DNA of 64,000 bases, from positions 1,178,001-1,242,000 of the forward strand of contig CAVOTH010000004.1 of assembly GCA_963699085.1 (NCBI GenBank), read 5' to 3'. This stretch comes from Bog-756 sp963699085. GTDB taxonomy: Bacteria; Actinomycetota; Acidimicrobiia; Acidimicrobiales; RAAP-2. The position numbers were made by a program, and so were the translations under genes. Shown piece by piece: positions 38,847 through 47,815 of this stretch. Under the pieces are notes generated by a model that saw only the letters and a list, made by a program, of their open reading frames with translations, did not search any database and had not been told where the DNA came from. Each line of letters begins with the position of its first letter. The first letter of the stretch is position 1.

Positions 38847-40628
38847 GTGACCTCGACCGCTGGGCCGGCCCCGGACCCACAGACCGGGACGCCACCAGGC
38901 AAGCGGTCGTCGGTGCTGATGTTGTTGGCCGCCGGCCAATTCCTCATGACCCTCGACAGCTCGGTCATGAACGTGTCGATCCAGTCGGTGGCCAACGACC
39001 TCCACACGACGGTCACCGGGATCCAGACCGCCATCACCCTCTACACGTTGGTCATGGCCGCCTTCATGATCACCGGCGGCAAGATCGGCGCCATCATCGG
39101 GCGGCGGAAGGCGTTCGGGATCGGACTGGTCGTCTACGGCTGCGGCTCGTTCGTCACCGCCATCTCCCCCAACCTGACCGTCCTCATCTTCGGATGGTCA
39201 CTCCTCGAAGGTCTGGGCGCGGCACTGATCCTGCCGGCCATCGTCGCCCTGGTGGCCGGAAACGTGGCGAAGGAGGGGCGGTCGGCCGCCTATGGGTTGA
39301 TCGCCGCCGCCGGTGCCATCGCCGTGGCCGCCGGTCCTCTGATCGGGGGGGCGGTGACCACCTTCGCCTCGTGGCGCTGGGTCTTCGCCGGCGAAGTGGT
39401 GATCGTCGTCGTCATCCTGCGTGTTCCTGCGCACGGATCCACGACACGCCGCCCGAGGAGCGCAAGCCGTTCGACTACGTCGGCGCCCTGCTGTCGATCG
39501 TCGGCCTCAGCCTCACCGTGTACGGCGTCCTGCGGTCCGGCACCTGGGGCTGGGTGCGCCCGAAGCCGGACGCACCGGTCATCGCCGGCATCTCCCTGGT
39601 GCTCTGGCTGGTGCTCGCCGGGCTGTTGCTGATCGTCGCCCTCATCGAGTGGGAGTCCCACCGGGTGGCCCGGGAGAAGGAGCCGCTCTTCCAGCCGTCC
39701 ATGTTCGCCAACCGCCAGATGACCGGAGGACTGGTCGGGTTCTTCTTCCAGTTCTTCATCCAGTCGGGGATCTTCTTCACCATCCCCCTCTTCCTCTCGG
39801 TGGTCCTCGGCCTCAATGCCCTCCAGACCGGTCTGCGTCTGCTGCCGCTGTCGCTGATGCTGCTGGTGTCGGCCGTCGGCTGTCCCGAAGCTGGCCCCGG
39901 GCGCCTCGCCCCGGCGCGTCGTCCGGATCGGCCTGCTCCTGATCCTGGTGGGCGACGTCGTCCTGGTCGGGGGTCTCTCCCCCGGAGCCGGAGCCGGAAT
40001 CGTGCTGATTCCGATGGCGCTGATCGGCCTCGGGATCGGTGCCCTGGCGTCCCAGCTCGGTGCCGTCACCGTCTCGTCCTTCCCCGACACCATGAGCGCC
40101 GAGATCGGCGGACTCCAGAACACGTTCACCAACTTCGGTGCGTCGCTCGGCACCGCGCTGGTGGGCGCCGTGCTCATCGGGAGCCTGAGCACCACCTTCC
40201 TGGCCGGCGTATCGTCGAACCCGGCCATCCCCGCCGATGTGGTGTCACAATCCAGCACCACCCTGGAGGCCGGTATCCCGTTCGTGTCCGACGCCCAGCT
40301 GCAGAAGGAGCTGTCCACCACGACGCTCTCGCCCGAGGCCCAGCAGGCCATCGTCGACGAAAACGCCTCCGCCCGGCTGGTTGGCCTCCGGGCCGCCCTG
40401 TCGGTGGTGGCCCTGGTGATCGTGGCGGCCATCTTCTTCGCCCGTCTGATCCCGACAGAGTCCCTGACGAAGGGGGCGTCTCCCGACGCCGGACGCCGGC
40501 GGCGGCGGGACGCGTCCCGACCAGGGTTGACGGTTCGCCGCAAGCCGCTCGAATTCCAGGTCTCACTATGTCTGACAAGGGGGTATGCAACCACTGGTGC
40601 CGAAAAAAGCCGTGATCCATACCGGTGA
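38847..40628 (+). CDS. DHA2-type MFS drug/solute exporter, two apparent frameshifts
   Basis: GTG 38847. The N-terminal helix starts LAAGQFLMTLDSSVMNVSIQ, with the DHA2 motif D1 and loop GKIGAIIGRRKAF (motif A) and the motif C-like AVAAGPLIGGAVTTF. The frame changes near 39425 and 39890. The rest supplies helices 7-14 (FFFQFFIQSGIFFTIPLFL; IGLGIGALASQLGAVTVSS). The last ~50 residues past FARLIPTES are basic and may be an artefact of another indel. Fourteen-helix proton antiporters of this type export drugs or metabolites. The gene follows a glycosyltransferase but no pathway link is evident. Confidence 0.83.
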
Positions 40629-40649
40629 AAACGCCGGAAGACGGTAAAG

Positions 40650-42170
40650 GTGAGGCGGTGGACGGCCGATGTCCACTGTGTGAGATTTGATCTCGTCCAC
40701 CCGACGCCCCGTCAGCTCCGGGACGGCGTCACGTGCGGACTGATCGCCGAGTCAATCATGGTCCCGGTGCTGCTGACGCTGACCATCGTCAACCACCGCA
40801 CGGTGCACTGGGGGTACATGGTCGGGGCGATCGCCTGCATCGTGGCGTCCGTCGCCTATCAGGCGGTCTTCACCCTTGTCACCCGGGGCGAGGCCGGCGT
40901 CCGGTCCCAGGCCAACTCCTGGTTCGTCATCGCCTGTCTGGCCCTGGCCGGTCTGGCCTGCATCGAGCTCTCGACCTCGACGCCGGCGGCCCTCTACACC
41001 CCGGCCATGCTGGTCGGAGTCATCTTCGTATCCATCGTGGGCGACCGGCGGATGCAATTGGTGGTCGATCTCTACGCCCTGGCGTTGATCACCGTGATCG
41101 GCTGGGTCCAGGGACTACGGGGCGGCGAGTTCGTCGTCTCGGTGGTCGTCTATGCGTCGACCATCGTCGTGGTGAACTTCATCTGCGCCCGCACGGTCGG
41201 GTCACTCACCGGGCAGATCAACTTCTCCCAGTCCCTCGACTCCCTCAACAAGTGCTTCGACGAAGTCGGGATCGACGCCGCCCGGCCCGCCTCTGACGCG
41301 TTCAGCGAGATCTTCACCAGGAGCCTCCCCTACGTCGCCTCGATCCTTCCGGCCAAACGGGTGGCCGTGTTCACCCGCAACGGCACCGTCCAGCGCCATT
41401 CGATGCTCGCCGCCTGGCCTGACCCCATCGCCGACTACTCCGATCTCGCCCTCATTCCCGCCGTCGCCGCATCGTTGGCCGACAACACCGTCCAACTGGA
41501 TCCCTGGTACTGCGTACTCCCGGTCGGATACGCGGAGGAAGGCGAGCTGGTGATGGTGATCGAGCGCACTATTCCGGACAGCCCCATGGACGCCCGCACC
41601 GGGGAGGAGGTGGGCCTGCTGGCCGCCGCCTACCTGCGCATCACCAGTCGGATCAACTTCGTCAACGGCCTCCATACCGAGAGCCGCACCGACCCGCTCA
41701 CCGGGCTGGCCAACCGCCGCAGCCTGATGGAGCGCATCGAGATGGAGATGGCCCACGCCTTGCGGGCGGAGACCCCGCTGAGCGTCGCCATGATCGACCT
41801 CGACCACTTCAAGGACTTCAACGACCGCTACGGCCATGTCGTCGGCGACACCGTGCTGCGGTCGGTGGCCGCCATGATGGTGTCCAACACCCGCGACCAG
41901 GACCTGGTGTCCCGCTACGGCGGCGAGGAATTCTGCCTGGTCCTGCCCGAGACCGACCTGCTCGGCGGCCACCACATCCTCGACCACCTGCGCAACGGCG
42001 GACGGGACTCCACCACCGAACTCGGGGTGACCATGTCGGTCGGGCTGACCAGCTGGGACGGGATCGAAGACCCGCTCTCTTTCATCGACAGGGCCGACCG
42101 CGCCCTCTACCAGGCCAAGAACTCGGGCCGCGACCGGATCGTCTCCATCGCCGCCATGACCGACCAGTAG
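40650..42170 (+). CDS. Membrane-bound diguanylate cyclase with I-site
   Basis: 506 aa; GTG 40650. Six membrane helices (residues ~30-185) form an N-terminal sensor. Then a ~150-residue GAF-like segment (SLPYVASILPAKRVAVFTRN) and a GGDEF domain: RTDPLTGLANRRSLMERIE, MIDLDHFKDFNDRYGH and RYGGEEFCLVLPET (intact GGEEF). RDQD five residues before it fits the RxxD inhibitory site, so product feedback is likely. It makes cyclic-di-GMP from GTP. With the GGDEF-EAL protein at 19.3-21.2 kb this gives at least two c-di-GMP enzymes in the window. The frame is intact. Confidence 0.93.
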   Translation: MRRWTADVHCVRFDLVHPTPRQLRDGVTCGLIAESIMVPVLLTLTIVNHRTVHWGYMVGAIACIVASVAYQAVFTLVTRGEAGVRSQANSWFVIACLALAGLACIELSTSTPAALYTPAMLVGVIFVSIVGDRRMQLVVDLYALALITVIGWVQGLRGGEFVVSVVVYASTIVVVNFICARTVGSLTGQINFSQSLDSLNKCFDEVGIDAARPASDAFSEIFTRSLPYVASILPAKRVAVFTRNGTVQRHSMLAAWPDPIADYSDLALIPAVAASLADNTVQLDPWYCVLPVGYAEEGELVMVIERTIPDSPMDARTGEEVGLLAAAYLRITSRINFVNGLHTESRTDPLTGLANRRSLMERIEMEMAHALRAETPLSVAMIDLDHFKDFNDRYGHVVGDTVLRSVAAMMVSNTRDQDLVSRYGGEEFCLVLPETDLLGGHHILDHLRNGGRDSTTELGVTMSVGLTSWDGIEDPLSFIDRADRALYQAKNSGRDRIVSIAAMTDQ

Positions 42171-42174
42171 ACCC

Positions 42175-42206
42175 CTGGCCGGCTCCTGGCCGGCTCCTGG
42201 TCCCGG
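42175..42206. repeat. Short tandem repeat after the diguanylate cyclase gene
   Basis: CTGGCCGGCTC is repeated head to tail and followed by CTGGTCCCGGTCCCGTCCC. It lies between two convergent stop codons. Confidence 0.6.
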
Positions 42207-42217
42207 TCCCGTCCCCG

Positions 42218-42409
42218 TCAGGTGGCGTCAGGGAGGGCTGACCTGTCGCCTGCGGCCAGGATCAGATACACGTTGTCGTCGACGACGAACGAGTTGATGA
42301 TGGCGAACCCCTGGGTGGCGAGTGAGTCCAGTTCGCCCTCGAGCTCCACCCGTCGCTCGGCAGTCACCAGGCGACCACCGTGCACCCGGAGCACGCGGTG
42401 CCCGGTCAT
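42218..42409 (-). CDS. Small protein, DUF4177-like
   Basis: 63 aa; the ATG at 42409 overlaps the stop of the PIG-L gene by ATGA, so it is translationally coupled. The sequence ELEGELDSLATQGFAIINSF, then DDNVYLILAAG, follows the pattern of DUF4177 single-domain proteins (helix, LxxxGxE/F, then a strand ending YLIL). Its role is unknown; the coupling suggests a partner of the deacetylase. Confidence 0.65.
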   Translation of the reverse strand: MTGHRVLRVHGGRLVTAERRVELEGELDSLATQGFAIINSFVVDDNVYLILAAGDRSALPDAT

Positions 42410-43254
42410 CGCACCGCCCGGCCCGTGGGGGCACCTCCGGCCAGTACGCCGTCGGGGGTGACCACCAGGCCCGACTCACGGGTGCCGTCTCCCAGGCCCA
42501 CCGGTTCGGGACGCACCCGGATGAACCACTCCTGACCCCAGACCTCGGCGAAGACATCGTCGGGCATCGACAGGAAGAAGCTGTCCTCGGGGATCTGACT
42601 CGGGTGAGCCCGCATCGCCGCCCGCTTGGTTTCGACCCAGGGAGAGACGTCGACCTCGGTGGTGATCCGCTCGGACGGCTCACCCATGGTGTCCGCCCCT
42701 TCCAGCTCGTCGCTGTCGGGACCGAAGTCGGACTCCGCCGTCCGCTTCCGCAACTCCAGCATGAACCCGCGGTCCATCGTGGCCATGTAGACCACCGGGG
42801 TGGCGGCCAGCTCGGCGGCGGCCATACCGACGTCATGGACCTGGACGTGATCGGGATGCCCATAGCCGCCGTGCTCGTCGTAGACGACCAGGACATCAGA
42901 CGACTCCTCAGCCAAGATGGCGGCCAGACGCCCGGCGGCCTCGTGCCGGTCGGCGGTGGCGAAGACATCAGCCCGGTCGTTCGACTCCTCGCCTTCCATG
43001 CCCGAGTCGTGGTACCCGAGGAAGGTCTGGCGGGAGACCCCGAGGATCTCGGCGGCGGCGGCCAGCTCCACGGCCCGTCGCTCCCCGAGGGTCTCGCCGG
43101 GAGCGAGCAGTCCGTCGGGCACCTCGCCCAGCTCACCCCGGGTAGCGGTGACCAGCACGACCCGGTGGCCCTCGGCCGCCAGCGCGGCCATGGTGCCCCC
43201 GGTGGCGATGGCCTCGTCGTCGGGATGGGCGTGGAAGAAGGTCACCGTGGGCAT
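42406..43254 (-). CDS. PIG-L family deacetylase (MshB/Mca-like)
   Basis: 282 aa from ATG 43254. Zinc site AHPDDE (residues ~9-14) and GYGHPDHVQVHD (second His-Asp-His part), with VTATRGELGE between. This is the layout of MshB (GlcNAc-Ins deacetylase of mycothiol synthesis) and Mca (mycothiol S-conjugate amidase). A second family member at 54.1-55.1 kb is closer to Mca, so this copy may be the MshB-type or act on another N-acetylated sugar. Coupled to a 63-aa protein downstream. Confidence 0.9.
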   Translation of the reverse strand: MPTVTFFHAHPDDEAIATGGTMAALAAEGHRVVLVTATRGELGEVPDGLLAPGETLGERRAVELAAAAEILGVSRQTFLGYHDSGMEGEESNDRADVFATADRHEAAGRLAAILAEESSDVLVVYDEHGGYGHPDHVQVHDVGMAAAELAATPVVYMATMDRGFMLELRKRTAESDFGPDSDELEGADTMGEPSERITTEVDVSPWVETKRAAMRAHPSQIPEDSFFLSMPDDVFAEVWGQEWFIRVRPEPVGLGDGTRESGLVVTPDGVLAGGAPTGRAVR

Positions 43255-43342
43255 TGACCGAACCCTAGCGTCCGACCTGGGTTTCCCGGTCAGCCGGAGA
43301 GCGACTACCACACGATGGGGACCGGTCAGGCGGCGGGACCGG

Positions 43343-43687
43343 TCAGCCCAACGGTAGCTGTGGCGCATCGGCCAACGACAGTTCGCCAGAGACAGCGTTG
43401 GCCGGGGACCGGCGTTTGCGCGAACCGGTCACGGCAAATACGCGATGGGGTTCGAACGAGCGGATGGTGCGATCCCCGGGGCGACCGCCGATGACCTCGA
43501 TCGACTCGGTGTCGTTGTGGTGGTTGCGGACGTGGGCCCGAAAGGCCCAGGATGCACCCCGCATGGCCAACCCACTGACGACCACGGGATCACCGGCCCG
43601 CAGCCCGTTCCACGCCTCGGACCGTTCGAGGTGTTCCGACGCCCGGATGGCGGCCTTCCTCGCCCCGGCGGAGGTGCTCCGGCTCAA
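43343..43687 (-). CDS. Small conserved protein, unknown function
   Basis: About 114 aa. The best start is TTG 43687, overlapping the DedA stop (TTGA). The sequence GDPVVVSGLAMRGASWAFRA, then HVRNHHNDTESIEVIGGRPG and RSFEPHRVFAV, looks like a small beta-barrel protein of a type I recall next to DedA-like or transport genes in actinobacteria, without a known function. The frame could also start further upstream, but that part overlaps DedA and is not family-like. Confidence 0.6.
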   Translation of the reverse strand: MSRSTSAGARKAAIRASEHLERSEAWNGLRAGDPVVVSGLAMRGASWAFRAHVRNHHNDTESIEVIGGRPGDRTIRSFEPHRVFAVTGSRKRRSPANAVSGELSLADAPQLPLG

Positions 43688-44319
43688 CGTCGCTCCTCTC
43701 GGAGGGTGCGCAGCCGATGCCAGAAGAGGAACGCAACGGCCAGGACGGCCAGCAGGGCCAATACATAGCCCACGTCGCTGAACGACTTCTGGACATGTTC
43801 GTAGCTCGAGCCGAGCGAGTCGCCCAGCAGGGCAAGGGCGGTACACCAGATGGAGCAGCCGATGACGGTGAAGAGGACGAACTTGGCGATGGCCATCTCG
43901 CCCAGTCCGGCGGCGAACGAGACGAACGACCGCAACAGCGGGATGAATCGGCCGAACAGCACCAACGGGTCACCGTGCTTGGCGAACCACGCCTCGGCCC
44001 TGTCGAGGTCCTTGTGGGACAGCAGCACGTACTTTCCGAACCGGTCGACGAGGGGGCGACCGCCGAAATAGCCGATCAGGTAACCGGTGAGGGATCCGAG
44101 GACCTCGCCGGCGATGGCCAGCAGGATCACCGCCAGGAGCGAGAGGTGGAAGACCTCGGGGGACGGCGAGCCGTCCGCCATGAGCTTGTGGACCTCGCCA
44201 CTGGCCAGGGCGCCACCACCGATGATCGCCAACTCCGACCCGACGGGCAGGCCCATGGAGGAGATGAAGCACAGGATGAAGATGGCGAAGTAGCTGTAGT
44301 TGTAGAGGAAGTTGGTCAT
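43684..44319 (-). CDS. DedA-family membrane protein
   Basis: 211 aa from ATG 44319. DedA signature: FGGRPLVDRFGKYVLLS, then AEAWFAKHGDPLVLFGRFIPLLRSFVSF, the re-entrant loop with essential Arg (F-x-P-x-x-R) and Gly residues. About five membrane or re-entrant segments. DedA proteins are proton-coupled lipid carriers or scramblases; members recycle undecaprenyl phosphate or phospholipids. Polyprenyl-phosphate carriers are also used by the GT39 enzyme in this window. Confidence 0.92.
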   Translation of the reverse strand: MTNFLYNYSYFAIFILCFISSMGLPVGSELAIIGGGALASGEVHKLMADGSPSPEVFHLSLLAVILLAIAGEVLGSLTGYLIGYFGGRPLVDRFGKYVLLSHKDLDRAEAWFAKHGDPLVLFGRFIPLLRSFVSFAAGLGEMAIAKFVLFTVIGCSIWCTALALLGDSLGSSYEHVQKSFSDVGYVLALLAVLAVAFLFWHRLRTLREERR

Positions 44320-44371
44320 GTGGGCACCTGTCTAGTCGCGGATTCGCCGAGGTTTGGTGCAAATGACCGTC

Positions 44372-44415
44372 CGCGTCGGAAGATCGCCGGGTCCGCATCG
44401 GGAGATCGCCGGGTC
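44372..44415. repeat. 22-bp tandem repeat (two copies) upstream of the alpha/beta hydrolase
   Basis: Units 44372-44393 and 44394-44415 differ at two bases; each contains GATCGCCGGGTC. Between the divergent DedA and hydrolase starts. Confidence 0.7.
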
Positions 44416-44436
44416 GGCGTGAACGACCGCTCGAGG

Positions 44437-45369
44437 GTGTCGGCTACCGTCACCCCGTGGCCCCAGGAACCGACCCCGCTTCGCTCCTTGTCGACCCCGG
44501 ACGGCGTCGAACTGGCCGTCTACGACTTCGGCGGAACCGGAGGCGACCTGCTCCTGGTGCACGCCACCGGATTCTGCGCCGGCGTGCTCCTCCCCCTGGC
44601 CCTGGCCCTGGGTGATCGGTTCCACTGCTGGGCCGTCGACCTGCGCGGGCACGGACGGTCCGGACGGCCGGCGGACGGCGACTTCGCCTGGTCCGGATTC
44701 GCCACCGACGTGCTCACCGCCGTCGACGGTCTCGGCCTGGACCGTCCGGTCGCCTTCGGTCACTCGTGCGGTGGGGCGTCCCTCCTCCTGGCCGAGCAGC
44801 GCCGACCGGGCACCTTCGGCGCGCTCTACCTGTTCGAGCCGGTCATCTTCCCCGGTGAAGCGATTCCGGCCGGCCAGCCGCTTCCGGCCGGGCTGGAGGA
44901 CAATCCCATGTCCGCCGGCGCCCGCCGCCGACGCGAGTCGTTTCCTTCGGCCGAGGACGCATTCGTGAACTTCTCGGCCAAGCCGCCGTTCTCCATCCTC
45001 GACCCCGCCGTGTTGCTCCGCTACGTGGAGGACGGATTCGAGACCGTCCCCGCCACCGACGGAGGGGACGGTGAGGCGATCCGCCTCCGATGCCGTCGCG
45101 AGGACGAGGCCCAGATCTACATCCATGGTTTCGGAAACGGAGCCTTCCAACACCTCGGCGAAGTCGGGTGCCCGACGACGTTCGCCTACGGGACGGTGAC
45201 CGATTCGTTCGGCCGTAGGGCCATGGCCGCCAACGCCGAACTGGTGGACGACGGAGCCGTCGAGGCCTTCGACGGCCTCGGTCACTTCGGCCCCCTGGAG
45301 CGCCCCGATGTCGTCGCCGAGCGGGTAGGCCGGTTCTTCCAACCGCCCGACGGCACACCCCCGTCGTAG
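44437..45369 (+). CDS. Alpha/beta hydrolase
   Basis: About 310 aa; GTG 44437 is the nearest in-frame start, but the fold begins near LSTPDGVELAVYDFGGTGG. Triad: FGHSCGGASL (nucleophile Ser), an acid in AYGTVTDSFG and His in GLGHFGPLE. HATGFCAGVLLPLA provides the oxyanion hole. Soluble. Related to the haloperoxidase/epoxide-hydrolase-like group; substrate unknown. It lies 10 bases before the RecB-like nuclease and may be cotranscribed with it. Confidence 0.88.
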   Translation: MSATVTPWPQEPTPLRSLSTPDGVELAVYDFGGTGGDLLLVHATGFCAGVLLPLALALGDRFHCWAVDLRGHGRSGRPADGDFAWSGFATDVLTAVDGLGLDRPVAFGHSCGGASLLLAEQRRPGTFGALYLFEPVIFPGEAIPAGQPLPAGLEDNPMSAGARRRRESFPSAEDAFVNFSAKPPFSILDPAVLLRYVEDGFETVPATDGGDGEAIRLRCRREDEAQIYIHGFGNGAFQHLGEVGCPTTFAYGTVTDSFGRRAMAANAELVDDGAVEAFDGLGHFGPLERPDVVAERVGRFFQPPDGTPPS

Positions 45370-45379
45370 TCTCTGGGTC

Positions 45380-46222
45380 GTGCCCTTCGATCCCCCGCGG
45401 TCACTCTCGCCGTCCAAGGTGTCGTCGTTCCGCGACTGCGCCCTCGCCTTCCGGTTCAAGGCCATCGAGCACCTGCCCGACCCGGCCACCGAGTGGACGG
45501 TGAAAGGCACGCTGGTCCACAGCGCGCTCGAGGGACTGTTCTGGAATCATCCCCAGGGGTCACGGTCTCCGGCAGCGGCGGCTGCCGAGTTGGACGCAGC
45601 CTGGACCGCCCTCCAGGACGACGCCGACTGGTTGTCCCTCGACCTCGGAGCAGAGGAAGCCGGCGCCTTCCGCACCGACGCCGGTCAGCTGGTCGCCAAC
45701 TACTTCGCGCTGGAGGACCCCGATGAGATCACCCCCGTCGGAATCGAGCTGACCCTCGAGGCCCGGCTCGAGGACGTGCGGCTGCGCGGGATCCTCGATC
45801 GCCTGGACCGCACGCCCGACGGCGAGCTGGTCGTGATCGACTACAAGACCGGCCGAGCCCCCTCCCCCATCTACGAACAGGCGCGGCTGGCCGGCGTCCA
45901 GCTCTACGCGTTGCTGTGCCAGGAAGTGCTCGGCCAACGCCCCGTGCAGGTCAAGCTCCTGCATCTGAAGGAACCCACCGCCATCATCGCCGAGCCCACC
46001 GACCAAGGTCTGAAGGGACAACGGATCAAGACACTGGCCGTGTGGCGGGCGATCGAGCGGGCCTGCCACGACGAGGACTTCCGGCCCAAGACCGGGCCGC
46101 TGTGTCGATTCTGCCGATTCCGTGACTTCTGCCCCGCCTACGGTGGCGACCCGTCCCTGGCCGCCGCGGCGCTGGGCACTGATCACAGTGCGGGCGCGGC
46201 TGACGCGTGCGGGCGCGGGTGA
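45380..46222 (+). CDS. RecB-family (PD-(D/E)XK) nuclease with Fe-S-type cysteines
   Basis: 280 aa; GTG 45380. Motifs in order: LSPSKVSSFRDCALAFRF (first Cys), GTLVHSALEGLF, LRGILDRLDR (catalytic Asp), VVIDYKTGRAP (D-x-K) and CRFCRFRDFC, which with the first Cys makes the 4Fe-4S cage of the Cas4/AddB-like PDDEXK_1 group. Not a Cas4, since no CRISPR genes are nearby. Likely a repair nuclease. The C-terminus (ALGTDHSAGAADACGRG) merges into a GC repeat that carries the stop codon. Confidence 0.9.
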   Translation: MPFDPPRSLSPSKVSSFRDCALAFRFKAIEHLPDPATEWTVKGTLVHSALEGLFWNHPQGSRSPAAAAAELDAAWTALQDDADWLSLDLGAEEAGAFRTDAGQLVANYFALEDPDEITPVGIELTLEARLEDVRLRGILDRLDRTPDGELVVIDYKTGRAPSPIYEQARLAGVQLYALLCQEVLGQRPVQVKLLHLKEPTAIIAEPTDQGLKGQRIKTLAVWRAIERACHDEDFRPKTGPLCRFCRFRDFCPAYGGDPSLAAAALGTDHSAGAADACGRG

Positions 46223-46296
46223 GGGTGCCGGGGTAGCGGGTGCGGGGGTAGCGGGTGACGGTGCCGGAGCGGGTGAGGGTGCCGGGGTAGCGGGTG
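46215..46296. repeat. 28-bp direct repeat carrying the stop codon of the RecB-like gene
   Basis: The segment at 46215-46242 recurs exactly at 46269-46296, and related shorter pieces lie between and after them up to about 46330. The first copy contains the true stop TGA (46220-46222); the second contains the same TGA. The tract ends just before the ATG of the PAP2 gene (46331). Confidence 0.85.
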
Positions 46297-46330
46297 GTGT
46301 GGGTCGTGCGGGTGCGGCGTGGGGTGCGGC

Positions 46331-46918
46331 ATGACCGGTCCCGGATATGGCATCGATGACGACACCGGACCCAGTCACCGGACCGGCCTGTTGGGCGCCG
46401 TAGATGCGATCGACGAACGAGTCGACGCCCTGTTCGAGCCCTACCGCGGCCGTCCCTCGATAGACGCCACCGCCAAGGTGATCACGGCGGTGGGCGACCA
46501 CGGCTGGCTGTGGACCGGCGTGGCGCTGTGGCGGGGCAGACGGTCGGGACCGAAGCGTCGGGCTGCAGTCCGGGCCCTGGGAGTGGCGGGGGTCTCTTCG
46601 ACAATTGTCAACGCCGGCATCAAGCAGGTGGTGGGCCGGGAGCGACCCGACCGTAGCGACCTGCGCATCTCGAATGCCGGCGTCCCGGTGCGCGAGCCCA
46701 AGACGAGCAGCTTCCCGAGTGGCCACACGCTGGCCGCGTTCTGCGCGGCGACGGTGCTGTCCCGCCCGGGCGACCGGGCCGGCAATGCCTTCCTCTACAC
46801 GGCGGCGGGTCTGGTCGGCGTGAGCCGGATCCACCTGCGCGCCCACCACGCCTCGGATGTACTGGGTGGCATCGTCATCGGCACCGCCTTGGGACTGACC
46901 GTCCGACGCTTCCGCTGA
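46331..46918 (+). CDS. PAP2-family phosphatase
   Basis: 195 aa from ATG 46331. Three PAP2 motifs: KQVVGRERP, SFPSGHTLAAFC and SRIHLRAHHASDVLGG. They supply the Lys/Arg pair, the PSGH His and the catalytic His-Asp. Few membrane helices are evident (VALWRGRR... region, AGVSSTIVNAGI, TAAGLVGVS, IVIGTALGL), so probably integral membrane. It dephosphorylates a lipid or polyprenyl pyrophosphate, for example undecaprenyl-PP. Functionally fits with DedA and GT39 in the window. Confidence 0.9.
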   Translation: MTGPGYGIDDDTGPSHRTGLLGAVDAIDERVDALFEPYRGRPSIDATAKVITAVGDHGWLWTGVALWRGRRSGPKRRAAVRALGVAGVSSTIVNAGIKQVVGRERPDRSDLRISNAGVPVREPKTSSFPSGHTLAAFCAATVLSRPGDRAGNAFLYTAAGLVGVSRIHLRAHHASDVLGGIVIGTALGLTVRRFR

Positions 46919-46950
46919 TTCAGGTCGGATCCGGGTTCGGTCCCCCTTCT

Positions 46951-47093
46951 GGGGCGGGACGTGGCCGAGGGACGAGGGCTGGGGCGGGACGTGGCGGAGG
47001 GACGAGGGCTCCGGGGATCCGACGAGGGACCCGCAGGATGGGCGAGGGGCCCGGGGCATGGGCAAGGGGCCCGGGGCATGGGCGGGGGGCCCT
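46951..47093. repeat. Two tandem-repeat blocks between PAP2 and DsbA-like genes
   Basis: Units 46951-46980 and 46981-47010 are 30 bp with one mismatch. Units 47041-47060 and 47061-47080 are 20 bp with one mismatch, and a partial third copy follows to 47093. All are G-rich on the plus strand. Confidence 0.85.
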
Positions 47094-47143
47094 GGAAATC
47101 GGCCGGGGGGAATGGACCCCACGGTGAGGGGGTTGACCAGTGC

Positions 47144-47749
47144 ATGAGCACGCCTCTCACTTTTGCCGTGACCTGGGACTACCGGTGCCCGTTCGCCCGC
47201 AACGGGCATGAGCACATCCTGGATGGCCTGGAAGCCGGAGCCGAGTGGGACGTGACGTTCGTCCCGTACTTCTTGAACCAGGGCATGGGGTCTGACGGCC
47301 AGGACACCTGGGAGGACCCCGCGCATCAGGCCGACCTCCTGTCACTGGCCGCGGGTGTCGTCGTACGCGATCGGTACCCCGACCATTTCCTGGCCGCCCA
47401 CCGATCGCTGTTCACGGCCCGCCACGACGAGGCCGGCGACCTGAGGGACCGGAAGGTCGTGCACAACGCACTGGCACGCGCCGGGGTCGACGCAGATGCC
47501 GTCCTGGCCGAGGTGGACGCCGGTTGGCCGGCCAAGGTGATCCGCGAGGAGCACGAACGCTGCGTGGAGGAACTGGACGTCTTCGGCGTGCCGACCTTCA
47601 TCGTCGGCGACGACGCGGTGTTCGCCCGCCTCATGAACCGACCCGAGGGCGACGGCGTACTGGCCCGGGAGACGATCGACGGCATCCTCGAACTGATCAG
47701 CGGGCACCCCGAACTCAACGAGTTCAAGCACACCCGCCTCTCCCGCTGA
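47144..47749 (+). CDS. DsbA-family / HCCA isomerase-like thioredoxin-fold protein
   Basis: 201 aa from ATG 47144. Thioredoxin fold with VTWDYRCPFARNG (active-site Cys-Pro-Phe-Ala, a single Cys) and the cis-Pro loop GVPTFIVGDD. The insertion helix domain is typical of DsbA/2-hydroxychromene-2-carboxylate isomerase relatives. The single Cys argues against disulfide exchange and for a thiol-dependent isomerase or transferase, perhaps with mycothiol. No signal peptide, so cytoplasmic. The gene is preceded by a tandem-repeat block which, if translated, would only extend a low-complexity N-terminus. Confidence 0.87.
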   Translation: MSTPLTFAVTWDYRCPFARNGHEHILDGLEAGAEWDVTFVPYFLNQGMGSDGQDTWEDPAHQADLLSLAAGVVVRDRYPDHFLAAHRSLFTARHDEAGDLRDRKVVHNALARAGVDADAVLAEVDAGWPAKVIREEHERCVEELDVFGVPTFIVGDDAVFARLMNRPEGDGVLARETIDGILELISGHPELNEFKHTRLSR

Positions 47750-47761
47750 CCGGCGCCCCAT

Positions 47762-47815
47762 GGCGTCAGGAGCCGACCAGGCGTCAGGTACCGACCAGGC
47801 GTCAGGAACCGACCA
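47762..47815. repeat. 18-bp tandem repeat (three copies) duplicating the LLM gene's terminal codons and stop
   Basis: Units 47762-47779, 47780-47797 and 47798-47815 differ at one or two bases. The last contains the stop (minus strand TGA, 47802-47804) of the LLM gene. Because 18 is a multiple of three, the other two copies put further in-frame stops behind it (reading VGS-stop, RLVGT-stop, RLVGS-stop). Confidence 0.9.

Noticed and set aside
40558..40650. Cyclic-di-GMP riboswitch before the diguanylate cyclase
   Set aside because: The GEMM core sequences are not present in order; the spacer is under 100 bases and partly covered by the MFS gene end.
45380..46222. Cas4 identity for the RecB-like nuclease
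   Set aside because: Cys cage and PD-(D/E)XK motifs are shared with non-CRISPR nucleases, and no cas1, cas2 or array is nearby.
45560..47326. Long minus-strand open frame (588 codons) opposite the RecB-like and PAP2 genes
   Set aside because: It is antisense to genes with intact motifs and its translation is Arg/Pro/His-rich low complexity without domains; an expected shadow in GC-rich DNA.
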